Of a stretch of 64,000 nucleotides of DNA, positions 1 to 15,420 are shown piece by piece. Below the pieces are notes generated by a model. The model was given only the letters and a program-made list of their open reading frames with translations. It was not told where the DNA came from and searched no databases. The DNA comes from Lichenostomus cassidix (taxonomy: Eukaryota > Chordata > Aves > Passeriformes > Meliphagidae): NCBI GenBank assembly GCA_008360975.2, contig CM039195.1, positions 16,049,010 to 16,113,009 on the forward strand, in the 5' to 3' direction. Position 1 is the first letter of the stretch, and each line of letters starts with the position of its first letter. The position numbers were made by a program, and so were the translations under genes.

Positions 1-4863
<4,863 letters not shown>

Positions 4864-7635
4864 GAATTCCTCTTTTCCCACAATGTAAGTGTCCCTCCTC
4901 CCGCTTGAATGCCAAGATGTACATACAGAATGCCTGCATTATAACTCCTGCCGGAAACTGACCCTGGACAACTGCAACGGCTCCTGCCTTGGACTGTGAC
5001 CCCCTCGAACCTCTGAACTCGCAGCTTTCATCTTGGGCCTGTATGCTTTTGACGTGGTTGGATTCTTGTTCTGCTCTGGAGCTGGCATCTACAAGGAGAG
5101 AAATGGCAGTACATCATGAAGTGAGCTTGGAGCCAGGACTGTGAGAAACCTTTGCCTGGTGTCAGGAGGGGCAGCTGGAGGGGGGGTGGCTCAGATTCTC
5201 GGGCAGGTTGCCTCTATCCCACCTGCATGAGAAAGACGTGTGTCCCCAGGCATTCCCTGCCAAAGTAGGGATGGTGAATCACTTCTGCAGCACCCCAGCA
5301 GAAATCCCTTCTAGTTCACCGTTAGACTCTTCATCTTATCCTTATTCACCCTTAAGCACAGAATAACATCCTCTGGCTTTAGAGCAACTAAGGGTCCAAG
5401 GAACCCTCCAAGGGGCATCATGGTTTCAGCAGCACTTCTGGTGTGGGCACCCTTACTGTGGGGATGACATCCTCCATCTTTGCAAGGGAAAGTCGCTTCC
5501 TCTGCTGCTGCTTTTGCCTCAGCAGTCATGTGCTGGGTGCCTGTATGTGTCCCAAGAGGATTGTTTGGTGTGCTCAGGTGGGAGATGGGTGTTTGACTGT
5601 CAAGGCCAAACAGCCTTGCTAGCAAAGGGTACTGGAATGTTGCTTTTTTAAGACCAGAAAAGGCAATACTTTTACATATCCCTTCCAAAAATGCCAGACA
5701 GAAAAGAATTCCTGAGTTCATTCTGAAAGGTTCAGGTGGTGGTTCTCTCTGCATTACATTTGGTGGCTTTTAAAACAGAGGCAAGGGCAGATGGTGTTGA
5801 TCTGCTGTGAGTTCTGCATTAACACATTGAGATTGCCTTATCTCAATGCTGTGTCTCCTTTCCAGGACCTGCAGGAAGGAGATCTCTTTTCAAAAAGTCT
5901 TGGAAAACAGAGACTTGGCAGTTGGTTAAGAAAGACTGGCCAGTTGCAGTCAAGGCTATGTCTCACCTGATGTCACACAGAAAAAGGAACTGAGGCTAGA
6001 TTCCTGACCTCTTCTACGTAACATCACAAGCACTGACTGTGCTAGTTAAGTAGTTTGAAAAGCTGGAGATTTCTGACTCCTGGAAAAAATTGACAGCCTC
6101 CAAGAAAAGGGGTGATGGCCCTTTCTCTGTAAGCAATGCTGAGTGATTACAGATGTCCATCCTGCTTACAGAAGAAGCAGCAAAAAATGGGGCCAGGGAG
6201 AGTAGTTTTGAGCTCAAGGTGAAGAATTTGGAAGTTCCAGGTATAGAGGCAAAGGTGTGTTCTCCCTTTCTGACACTGTCCCACAAGGACAAATTCTGTG
6301 TCCCTTGAACACTCTTTTCTTTGTGTGCAGAACTAGGGCAAGTTGCATTTGTTAGTGATGAATTTGGAAGCTCCTGGTGGTCATCTTGTTTCTTCCCTGA
6401 CCTGTGTAGTACTCCGGGATTCACAGAGATGCCCTTGTGACAGTACGGAGACAGCTGGGCGAGCCTCCATCTCCTGGAAAGCTCCCTGCTGTGTCCTGTG
6501 CTTGCTGCCATGGACCAGGCTTGCAGGTCCTGGTGTGCTGCAGGGATGCCATATTCCCAGGGGATGTTCTAACATGTGGCATCTCTCCTAACACAATAGC
6601 ACCGAAACAGTTTTTGTATCCACAGTTTAAGAAAGGGTGCGGCATACATTTCCCCTGCAAGGAAGCAAGAAACATCTCTGGTGAACAGAGGTGAACAGAA
6701 CTGCTAGCCACAGTGATGCCCACACTACATGTGAGCAGTGCTGGTGACACACACCCATCACACAACTCCTCCCCAAGGCAGGAATCCAGCCAGAGGGCAT
6801 CTTCCAGGCATCCAAACACTGGGCTTTTTGACTGGAATGAGGTTAAGGAATACTTGGGGCCACCACCTGCATGTTGGGGGATGTTTCACCAGGGACATTT
6901 TGCTGGGACACTGCTGACCGTGCCAGGCTTCTCATTCACTTTTGCCGTATGCTTTCTGCTAGGAAGAGCTCTTTGAATCCCAACACAGTGCATTGAAGTT
7001 AACAATGCAACATTTGGAGCACAGATTCCATTGTCATGTAATAGTTCATCAGTAAGGGCCAGGCAAACTTCAGAATTTGGGCTATTTGGAGGGAAAAAAA
7101 AAGCCTTGGTAGGATTCCTTAGCTCTGTCAGCTCTTCCATAGGAAAGTCAGAATTGCAACTTTTGTACCACTGACCATTCCATATCTGGTTTGAGCAATT
7201 GAAGGGACAGCACTTGGTCTCCTGCCACCCACTGGGCCCTGACAACACGAGGAAATCTCCCATCAGGTTCCTTTCCAGCTCAGTGCCATGTTTCCCTCCA
7301 AGAGAAGCACATGGCCCAGAAGGGCAGCTGCAGGGGGCAGACCCAGCCTCTGCTGGTAGCTCCTGTGGCCTTGGGTGGCTGCTGGGCATCAAGGTGAGGA
7401 CTGGCTTCAGTATGCTTCTCTGTCATATCTCCACTGTGATGTATGTAAAGTATCTTGTATGTTACAAAAGGATTTTAAAAAGTGTCTTAAGGCCTGTAAA
7501 CTCCGCTGTTTGGTCTGAAGATGGCATTCTGTAAAGAGCCTGCTGTATGAATACATTCCCGTGCTTTATCCCCTATGCTATCAACAACAAACCATATCTG
7601 TTCTGTATGTAATAAACATGTTAACATCAGCTTGG
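4864..7635 (+). other. MAPK8IP3: MAPK8IP3 3' UTR
   Basis: Sequence from the TGA stop to just past the AATAAA at 7611-7616. No frame in it resembles a known protein; the longer open frames on either strand (for example minus 6014-6511 and 6886-7392) look like chance. No AATAAA was noticed earlier in the segment. The length of about 2.8 kb is inferred from the signal position, not from transcript data. Confidence 0.75.
7611..7616 (+). promoter_or_regulatory. Polyadenylation signal of MAPK8IP3
   Basis: Canonical AATAAA, followed after about 25 nt by a GT-rich stretch (CACATTGTGTTC), as expected around a cleavage site near 7635. A downstream pair of AAATAAAAGGTG words (7838-7849 and 7851-7862) could serve as later alternative signals. 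Confidence 0.75.
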
Positions 7636-7639
7636 GTAG

Positions 7640-8076
7640 CACATTGTGTTCTTATGAAGGCACTGGGATTGCTGCCCAGTCTTTAAAAGAACGCTTGCAA
7701 GGGTGGGAATGCAGCTCAGATGTTCCCTGTTGAGCAGTTTAGTGGCAAGAAATGAAATGTGGATGGCTCATGAAGTTGGAGCAGAAGGGGCTGGTCTAGC
7801 AAGCCACAGTGCAATCTGTAGCTTGTACCAACAGCAGAAATAAAAGGTGCAAATAAAAGGTGGAACAACTTCAGAAATAGAAGCTGGAGCAGAGAAGCAT
7901 CCACCTGCTGGCTTGCCACAGCTTTTAGTCAGGGTGGGCCTTTCAGGTGAACTGCCAGAGATAACACATCAGGTCAGTTTTCAACACTGTACAGGGTAAC
8001 ACTTCACAGTCCCATAGGCATCAGTGATATCAGCATCATTCAACTGCAGGGAGCCCCTCAGTCCCAGCTGCACTCG
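7640..8076. other. Intergenic stretch, no gene seen
   Basis: About 440 bp between the MAPK8IP3 polyadenylation site and an LTR insertion. It holds only the near-tandem AAATAAAAGGTG words at 7838-7862. In human, NME3 lies between MAPK8IP3 and MRPS34; no NME3-like reading frame was seen here or up to 11100. Confidence 0.6.
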
Positions 8077-8081
8077 GACAC

Positions 8082-8903
8082 TGTCCCAGTTTAGAGACAA
8101 GTTTTGGGACAAAACACTCTGGAATGAGTGTTTCCTCTAAGAAAAGGAGTTTTAGCAATCCCTTCCTGCCCATATGAAATAAATATTGATTGGTGAAAGT
8201 GGAAAAAAAAAATTATTTTACAAAGTGCCCCCACGACACAAATTAATAACTGTTAGATATTGAACCTTCAGAAACTTACCCACACACACACGCATACCCT
8301 GTCCCACAGCAGAGCAAACAAACCTGAAAATGCTAGGGGAAGGCAAAAAACATCAGCCGCGTGCTAGGGAAAAAACAAGATGGCCGACAGCTTTGTCTCC
8401 CGTGAGAGAAGAGTCCACACAGCAGGTCGGGAAGAAAAAACAGATGGGAACCTGGTGAACTCCGATGTTGTTGGTCTCCTCTTCACTGCAAATAAAAGTG
8501 GTGGATTTTAAAGTCCCTTCATTTGCTGGTTCAGCTTTTCCTGAGGTCTGGCCGTTATTGGGTGTCCCCGCGGCTTCTCTGCCGGTCGGCACCAGCCGAC
8601 AGTAGGATCTCGGACAAAAGCTAAGCATCAGAGATCCACAGAAGAAACCACAGAAGCCACCGCGGGAGGACTGTTGCAGTCCAGGGAAAAACTTCTGGCC
8701 TCAGCTAACACCAACCGAGCTAGCTAAGGGCAACAAAGTAACATGTTACTTTGTTGCTGAGCGCGCCGGAAGTCCAGGCTTGAAAACTCGCTCTCAGGTT
8801 CCCCAGTTCTCGCCCCGTCCCCACACTCAGGTTAAGCGACAGGATTTATTTCTGCGCATAAAGCCGATGATCACCATAAGTGTCATAAAATCACCCCAAG
8901 ACA
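8082..8903. mobile_element. Solo LTR with 5-bp target-site duplication
   Basis: An 822-bp segment that starts TGTCCCAGTT and ends CCCAAGACA, so it has the TG...CA ends of an LTR. It is flanked by identical GACAC copies at 8077-8081 and 8904-8908. The TGTCCCAGTTTAGAGAC start and the TTAATAACTGTTAGATA block resemble LTRs I associate with passerine genomes. A CpG-rich, promoter-like block lies at about 8540-8820. Orientation is uncertain: placement of the CpG block would fit transcription on the minus strand. No internal retroviral coding region is present, so this is a recombined solo LTR. Confidence 0.85.
8730..8757. repeat. Perfect 28-bp palindrome inside the LTR
   Basis: Arms GCAACAAAGTAACA and TGTTACTTTGTTGC meet with no spacer and are exact reverse complements. 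The half-sites resemble the inverted GTTRC...GYAAC layout of RFX-type X-boxes, although the sequence is longer and more symmetrical than a typical site. Confidence 0.9.
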
Positions 8904-8908
8904 GACAC

Positions 8909-11100
8909 CTTCATAGTTACTTCATAGAAGTGCATTGATTTGACGGCTAGACATGGCAATGTACAAGGTAACCAGGTCCTTAAGACAGGAGAGGAGCATC
9001 TTCTGCCCTGAGCAGGGAGTCCTAAGGTGAGTCACCTCCATGACCAACACACACACTGTGGTGTGGCCCAGGCCAGGGTGTAGTACAGCTGGCAATGCCT
9101 CTGCAGTTAGTGGAGGCACCTCAACAACAAGGTTTAGAAACACATGCTGGGATCCATCCTGAACTGGAGCTGCACCCTTCAATATGGCCAGGAGCAGGTT
9201 GAGCAGAGCCCTGGGTGGTGAAGAACAGCCATGTCTGGTACCCACCAGTGTGGCTAAGGAAGCAGGTCACTGCCAACACCCTTCAAACAATTCTCCCCAT
9301 GTTGGTAAACAATGTGTGAGGTAAAGTACACATTTGGGAGGCCCATCAGAGCTCACAGCACATTCTGGGCATGGAATCCAATACATGGCAAACAGGCTGT
9401 GCAGCTTCCCAGAAGGGACTTTCACCATCATGGCAAGGCTCCCAGGCTGCCCAGGGTTCTGTGAGAAGACACCCAGTTCTCCAGGTGTTACGATCTTGAG
9501 CTCACCAGCAGGTTGTAACTATCTTGATCAGTGCCACCTAGACCCCAATGTGTACAGGGGCCCTCTCCTCCAGTGGCGTAGGAGCCTCATTGAAGCACAA
9601 CCTGAGGTCTTCAACATACTTGCAACTGTGTCTGTCTCCAGCTGCTCCTGGATAGACCCCTTGGACCTGGGGGTTTGGATCTCGACTACATCATCTTCAG
9701 AGATCCCTCTTCACCCAAGCTGTTGGATGACTGAGCTCCATCTTATCAGCTCCATTTGCTTTTGTTCCTGGCTTGGCTCCCTATAGTATAGCCCAGTCAT
9801 GGGTAACTTTTTGCTTTTCTGGGGCTGCTGGGGGATGCTATTACCAGCACTTGGCCCTGCCCACTGTGGTCAGACTCTGTATGCCCCCTCAGGGAGACAT
9901 TTCCTGTGCTGGAGCTATGTTCAGATCCCAGCTGTGCAGGACACAGGACCAGACTGTTCTACTTATCTCTGACTCACAACTACACCTCCCTTGTCCTTAG
10001 TTTGTGTTCAGTAGTACCTCAATGATGATGAGGACAGGAAAACAACAGCTCAGCTCAGTGTCCAGCAGTGGAGGCTATGGGAACCAGACAAAGTACCTTC
10101 CAGCCACAGCAGCTGCCATGGGAAGGCTCACCACCTTAAACTGCGCCTTTAACAACATTCCTGATTCTCCCATTCCTTCTGAAGCCAGAGAACTAGATCT
10201 GGCAACGTGTCCTGCAGTGCTCCTGGCAAGGCAGGCTCAGCTCTTCCCAGCCTCTGCCTCTTGTCACAGGATTAGCTTTTAACTCACAAGAAAAGCCTTT
10301 CTTCTTATCCCATAGCATCTTAATCTTTCAGGAGCCTCTGGTGAGGAACCCTATGGAAATACAGGTGTCAATCCATGTGCTCCTGTCTGATAACAGGCAT
10401 TTCAGGATTACGGCATTTCAGCATTTCATGCTGGCTGGGGCCACATGTTCCCAGACTCATCTAGGCTGCACACACTGGGTGGAGCAGAGTCCAGTTTGTG
10501 CTCTCCCTCACTAAATCCCTTCAGGCTATTTGTGATTTCAGAATGCTGCAGTAAATGGAACACCACCTCCTCACTACCTGCAGACACAGGAACTAAACAG
10601 TTACTTCTGTAGGGAACCATTCTATAGAGCTAACCAGCTCCTGTGCTCCCTCCACCCACCCAGACCACACCCTCCACCAGCCCCTGACACAGCAGTAGCA
10701 TCCACAGCCACTGCAAGAGAAGATGAAATCCTGTGTTCAGGAGCTGCACGTTTTAATGTTCAGAACATGCTGCCCTGGAACAGGGGTCAGTTACAATTGG
10801 CTTCAAATGGTAAGAGCCAATTCCACCTCTTTTGCATCATCAGCGCTAAAATAATTTCTCCTATCTCTTGACAGCCAGCTTTGGGAGTTAGAGATGGATG
10901 GCTTTGGATTAGCTTTTTATTGAAGTCATGTTCCTCACTTCTTGTTCACTGCCTTCATATGCAAGTTACCCAGACCATTCTGCAGCATTCAGAGAATCAC
11001 ATGCTGTGCCTGAGCTAATGGCTCTGCAGTTGGCCGTCATGATGATCTCCAAGCATTGAAAAAAATTAATGAGTTTTCTTAGAACTGTGCTGCAGAATCA
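8909..11100. other. Intergenic region between LTR and MRPS34 3' end; no assigned gene
   Basis: About 2.2 kb with no recognisable gene, CR1 or LTR. The best open frame is on the minus strand at 8922-9245, leucine-rich (LLNLLLAILKGAAP near its start), without an ATG start, without clear splice partners and unlike any family I recognise. A plus-strand frame at 9334-9786 is rich in Cys, Ser and Trp and looks like chance. A shared short exon of an unannotated transcript cannot be excluded. Confidence 0.5.
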
Positions 11101-11108
11101 AGAAAACA

Positions 11109-11114
11109 TTTATT
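11109..11114 (-). promoter_or_regulatory. Candidate polyadenylation signal of MRPS34
   Basis: TTTATT on the plus strand reads AATAAA on the minus strand, 445 nt past the MRPS34 stop codon. A second copy lies at 10916-10921. Which one is used, if either, cannot be told from sequence alone. Confidence 0.45.
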
Positions 11115-11302
11115 TCCACTTGCAGATACATTTTTTCACAGCTCTGTGAAATACTGTGATACTCACAGTCATTTTTCTGTGATTCATGCAGGACCCAATT
11201 TAGGTAAAAAATGTTATGCTCCAGACCTGCAGCTGGTTGACTGGAACTGTGTATTTAGAGACTATCCAGGGAACGAAGAAGATTCCTCTGCTGACTGAAA
11301 CC

Positions 11303-11385
11303 AAAGTTATGGAAAGTTATGGAAAACTTTCCATGTTTTGGAAAGTTATGGAAAGTTATTCCATGTTTTCCAAGTTATGGAAAAA
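11303..11385. repeat. Short tandem repeat of a GGAAAGTTAT decamer
   Basis: Repeated GGAAAGTTAT/CCAAGTTATGG units alternate with CCATGTTTT words, giving a higher-order array over about 83 bp. It lies 175-255 nt downstream of the MRPS34 stop, so it is probably in that gene's 3' UTR if the signal at 11109 is used. Several units are mutually complementary (CTTTCCATG against CATGGAAAG-like words), so RNA folding is plausible. Confidence 0.85.
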
Positions 11386-11558
11386 GAGTCTGAATGTATC
11401 TGCATCTTCCCTTTCAAATGAGTGACTGTACAGAGCTGAGGAGAAAGCTGGAAACATCCTACCACAATGGGCACAGGGGGCTCTCTAAGAACCCCTGTGC
11501 ACTGGGCTTCTAACAGGCAGTGAGAGCACGTGGGATGCTCAGGACACAGAACAACTCT

Positions 11559-13119
11559 TTATACTGGTGTCCCTATAGCTTTTTTCTTTGGCTGCTCTTG
11601 AGAGGCCATGACTTTCTCCAGATCAATAATTGGCTCCTCCATGATTGGTCTTCCCTCCTTCTGCCACTGTGCAAGGATCATGGCTCGGAGCAGTGGTGGG
11701 TATGGCAGGAACTGAACAGTCTCCTCAGTCACTGGGGTGAATTTCTTGAAAGCCTCCTCCTCGTGTTTGGGCACCATACGCCAGTCATGGTACATGGCTT
11801 TGTCAATCTCTCTCACTTCCTCTTCAGTTTTGCCTGGGAAAAGATGATGAAAACCAGTGGGCCACACCATCACAATAAACTGCCTTCAGGAAACATAGCA
11901 AGTGTTGACTCTTTGGCACCTAAAATGCTACAACAGGCAAGAGTAAACAGAGTTTTCAAAGGGCTGGACAGAATATTCCCTGATATACTATAAGATCTCA
12001 CTTCTGTCATTGAAAATCTAAACAGAAACAGGCTGGCAGGACTACAGGCATGATGTTCCAGCCCTCTGGGTGACTCCCTCTCTGTATTTAAAGTTTTGCC
12101 TTGTCTCTGTCAAGTTCTGTTTCCATAGCTAAGGAACAAGAGTAGTTTCTCCCTACACTGGGAAACTAAGGGTTAAAAATGCTCAACAACTTTAAATCCT
12201 TCGAATGAGTAATGTTTCAGTAATTCCGGTGAGGGAAAATTGTATACTTAGTATAAAGAAGCTCTAAAAAGGAAAATTCACTCATTCAACTCCAATCATT
12301 AATTGAAAATTCCAGTAACACAACTTACTTGCCATTGCACTTTTTCCCTAGTGACAATTTTAATTGCAATACCCTCATGCTCATATTGTGTCTTACTTTT
12401 GAAGTCTCAGAACAGTCTGTCAGGTCATCTAATATGCTTTTAGCGCTGCTGTTCCCCAAGGTCACCCTGCACTGGCTCTCCCACAGCATTCCTTGGAAAG
12501 ACATTCTGAAGAGGCTAGATCCCAGCTTTTGAAACACAGAGAACTTCTTTTCCCACTAGAAAATCTGAGAAAAACAAATTGCCCAGGCAGGGATGCCGCG
12601 GTTTCTCTACCACCCTCACGCACCCGGCTCTCTGTAGCCCGGCCCACATGTGTGGGAAAACGAGACGGTTTTACCTTTGAAGGTCAGGTAGCCCCAGGCT
12701 CTTCCATGGTCCATGTTCTGCAAAGAAAAGAGGAACCTGTTGAAGGCGGGGTGGGAGCCCCGCAGGGCGCGGCGGGGCGGCGGACGGGACGGGGCAGGTA
12801 CCTCGGCCATGTAGTCCGGCTTCACCTTGGTGATGACCCAGTAGCAGGGCTCGTCGTGCGCCCACAGCCAGGACTTGCGGGTGACGGTGCGGCCCACGCC
12901 GAAGCGCGGCAGGCGGCAGAGCAGCGCGAAGAGCTGGTTCTCGTTCCGCACGTCCTCCCAGGCCCGCACCGGCAGCCGTTTCTGCGTCAGAGGCCGCCGC
13001 ATGGTCTCGTAGTCCACGGCGAAGAGCTGAGAGTCCCGCGGCCGCTCTTTCAGCGCCCGGTACTCGCGGACCTTCTTGGCCATGGCGGCGATGGGCCGGT
13101 GCAGCTTCTTGCGGGCCAT
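11559..13119 (-). CDS. MRPS34: MRPS34, mitochondrial ribosomal protein mS34
   Basis: Complete gene for the animal-specific mitoribosomal small-subunit protein mS34, which acts in mitochondrial translation after import from the cytosol. Minus-strand exons: 13119-12802 (318 nt), 12717-12675 (43 nt) and 11833-11559 (275 nt), giving 212 codons with a TAA stop; borders are GT-AG. Recognised segments are [61 protein letters not shown] and the end KKKAIGTPV. The 211-aa length is close to the human protein (218 aa as I recall). The start is the ATG at 13119 (MARKKLHRP), which matches the family start; an in-frame GTG at 13137 is not a plausible animal start. The basic N-terminus suits mitochondrial targeting and rRNA contact. 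The gene is convergent with MAPK8IP3 and divergent from GLYR1. Confidence 0.97.
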
Positions 13120-13450
13120 GGCGGCGGCCGAGGGCACGGAGCCGAGCGGTATAACCGAGCGGTATAGCCGAGCGGTACGGCCGAGCGCCGCACCGAGCCC
13201 CGCCGCTCCCGCCTCTGCCGGAAGCTGGAGTGGTCCCCGCGGAAGTCGCCCCGCCCGTCTCCAAGCACAGCCTCAGCGTTCGCGTGGCCCAGACGCCCGC
13301 GGTGGGTGCTGTCAGGCGGCTGCTGCTGCCCGCAGAGCGCACGAAGTGCCGCGGCCCCTCGCTGCGGAGCAGACCCGCCGGTGCCAGCAGCTCCGGCGCG
13401 GCCCGACTGTTCTGTGTGCTGGGCGGCTCTCTGAACAGCGTCTGGTATAG
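13120..13450 (-). promoter_or_regulatory. CpG-rich promoter / 5' UTR of MRPS34
   Basis: GC- and CpG-dense block directly upstream of the MRPS34 start; density continues into exon 1. GGAAG/GGAAGT ETS-like words occur at about 13217 and 13250, as is common for genes of mitochondrial proteins. No TATA box is seen at a suitable spacing. Exact transcription start is unknown. Confidence 0.65.
13142..13190. repeat. 13-bp tandem repeat in the MRPS34 5' flank
   Basis: Three full units (CCGAGCGGTATAA, CCGAGCGGTATAG, CCGAGCGGTACGG) and a partial fourth, starting 23 bp upstream of the MRPS34 ATG. It probably lies in the 5' UTR or core promoter. Confidence 0.9.
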
Positions 13451-14380
13451 AAAAATCTGAGCGGATTGAGCTATGTCAGGGAACGTTCAAAGCCTGAGTA
13501 AACCAGATTTTAGGAAGATTAAAGCAACGTCACAGGCCTGGCCCAGGTCAGTCAGAGGCTGGACCACGAGCAGCAGCCGGGTCGTGGAACTCCACCGGGA
13601 TGAGACAAATTTCCCTGAGCTGCCCTAGCCATGGAATGCCAGTACAGTGACGCCACACTTTTAATGAGTAGAGTTTAAGGAGTCTGCATACCTCAGCCCC
13701 TGGATTTTGGCTACAGACGGGTAAATTAAATCTGACAAGAAAGTTTTTGTTTTTTCTTTTAAATACATTAAAAGAAAAGGAAGCACATTAAAGGAAGCAC
13801 AGCAATTCCAGCATTGCTGTAGAGTCCTATATTGAGGACTATATATTCAGGACACCGAGTGGGTTTTTCCAGCAGCCAAGATCAATGTGTGAGGAGAAAG
13901 GGGTGTGTTCATATGTGCTACACACAAAAAAAGTAAAACATTTAAAAGGCTGACAACGCTCTTAAGACTAATGTGGTGCATCTCTTGAAAAAAGACGGGC
14001 ATAGGAATTAGCAGGAGGTACATAATGAAGTTGAGAAACACCGATTTAGAATATTTGATCTCAACCCACCCTGATCTGGGGGAAATAGCAGAGCATTAAA
14101 CCACTTATTATTGAGTAGAGCTGGGAGCTTGTGCAGCACAAGGATCAAGTTCCTGTCTTTTTAAGGCTCCTACACTCGAGTTTCTGTGGGTGCACAGAGC
14201 AGTAGAGGGACAAGAATGCTTGGAAAAATGTGAAATTGGCTTTGATAGATGGACAGAAATGAAAGGCATCACCACACACAGCAAGTCATCATGAAAGCTG
14301 ATGCAGCTCCACAACAGCCGACCACACATGGCGTCCCCTCCTGCTCGACAGAAGAGCACAGATCATATTCTAAACATGCC
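13451..14380. other. Spacer between the MRPS34 and GLYR1 CpG islands; no gene seen
   Basis: AT-richer sequence between two CpG islands. No exon of EME2, NME3 or UBN1 (neighbours of these genes in human) could be recognised, and no clear transposable element was identified. Confidence 0.5.
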
Positions 14381-14399
14381 ACTTCTTGGAGTGGCTCCG

Positions 14400-15420
14400 C
14401 GAGGCTAGCGGGGGATACATATGCAGTCCGAAGACAGCAAGCAGCGGCAGCAGCGGAACCCTTCGGTTACTGCTTTTTAAGGCTAATTCTATCAAAGGAA
14501 CACCTGTTACTCCGGGGGTTCTGCAATGCCCTACGCTGCCCCGGCACAAACACGAGGCCCGCCAGGGCGGGGGCGGCAGCCACCACCAGAGTGGCCCGGC
14601 AGAGTAACACCAGCCCAAGGGCCGCCACCGGCACTTTCCGCGATGCACTCGACACTCGGAGCTCCGGCGCACCATCCCCTTCCGAGCCCGCGGCGGGGGG
14701 GCGGGCGGCCCGGGGCGCCTTCCACAGAAGGGTCGGGTGAGCACCGCCCCTGCCTTAGCCCTGCCTCTGTTATGCGCGCCAATGGGCGCCGCTGCCGTCT
14801 CGACGAGAGAGGGGAGGAGGCCTCTGACAGCCTTCCTACCCACGTGACGGGCGCACCCAATGGGCACAGCCACCGCCCTCTTCCCACTGGCTCGCGCTCC
14901 CGGCAATCTTCGCGCGGCGCGGCCGGTCTGTGTCGGTAAGATGGCGGCCGTGAGTCTGAGACTCGGAGACTTGGTGTGGTGAGTGGCGGCGCGGGCCGGG
15001 CGGCGGCCGCGGAGCATGGTGGGCCGGACGTCTTTAGCGGAATCAGGCTGCGGCTGCGGAGACGCAGGCGGGGTGACGGCGGGGCTGTTCCCGGCCGTGG
15101 GAGCGACGCAGTGGGAGCCGAGTCGGGTTGGGCCGCGCTGGGCGCTGTCAGCCCGCGGTCGACTCCGGAGAGCGACTGTGGGCAGGGTGGGGCTTGGTAG
15201 GGCAGGACGAGCAGCGGGACCACTACCGGGCCGCGGGTCTCGCCGCCGCCGTCCCTCGGGCGGTGTGAAAGGAGTGGCGGGAGACAGCCCGGAGCCACGG
15301 GATGGGGCAGGCAGGAGGCGGGCTGGGCTGTCAGCCGGCACGACACTGGAGGCTGGCGGGGGCGGCGCATGAAGGAAGCTGTGTCAGATGGAGGGGTGAG
15401 GGGAGCGGGACGGAAGGACG
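14400..15420 (+). promoter_or_regulatory. CpG-island promoter of GLYR1
   Basis: CpG-dense block around the GLYR1 start. Sites seen: CCAAT in GCGCCAATGGGCGC (about 14777) and in CACCCAATGGGCAC (about 14855), an E-box CACGTG at 14841-14846 fused to a CRE-like TGACGG, and a YY1-type AAGATGGCGGC overlapping the start codon (14938-14948). No TATA box. The very short first coding exon (38 nt) lies within the island. Long open frames on the minus strand here (to 323 codons) are a by-product of high GC content. Confidence 0.75.

Noticed and set aside
6014..7392. Open frames of 165-168 codons on the minus strand in the MAPK8IP3 3' UTR
   Set aside because: Low-complexity composition, no domains, and position inside a well-supported 3' UTR.
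13117..13137. In-frame GTG start upstream of the MRPS34 ATG
   Set aside because: Animals start at ATG here; the MARKK start at 13119 matches the family.
12493..13167. 224-codon plus-strand frame opposite MRPS34
   Set aside because: It is the antisense shadow of MRPS34 exon 1, which is a clear family match.
13120..14380. EME2 or UBN1 exons expected from human neighbours
   Set aside because: No frame on either strand resembled these proteins.
14370..15341. 323-codon minus-strand open frame upstream of and across the GLYR1 start
   Set aside because: It lies in a CpG island where stop codons are scarce; composition is Arg/Pro/Ala-rich with no domain, and it overlaps GLYR1 exon 1 antisense.
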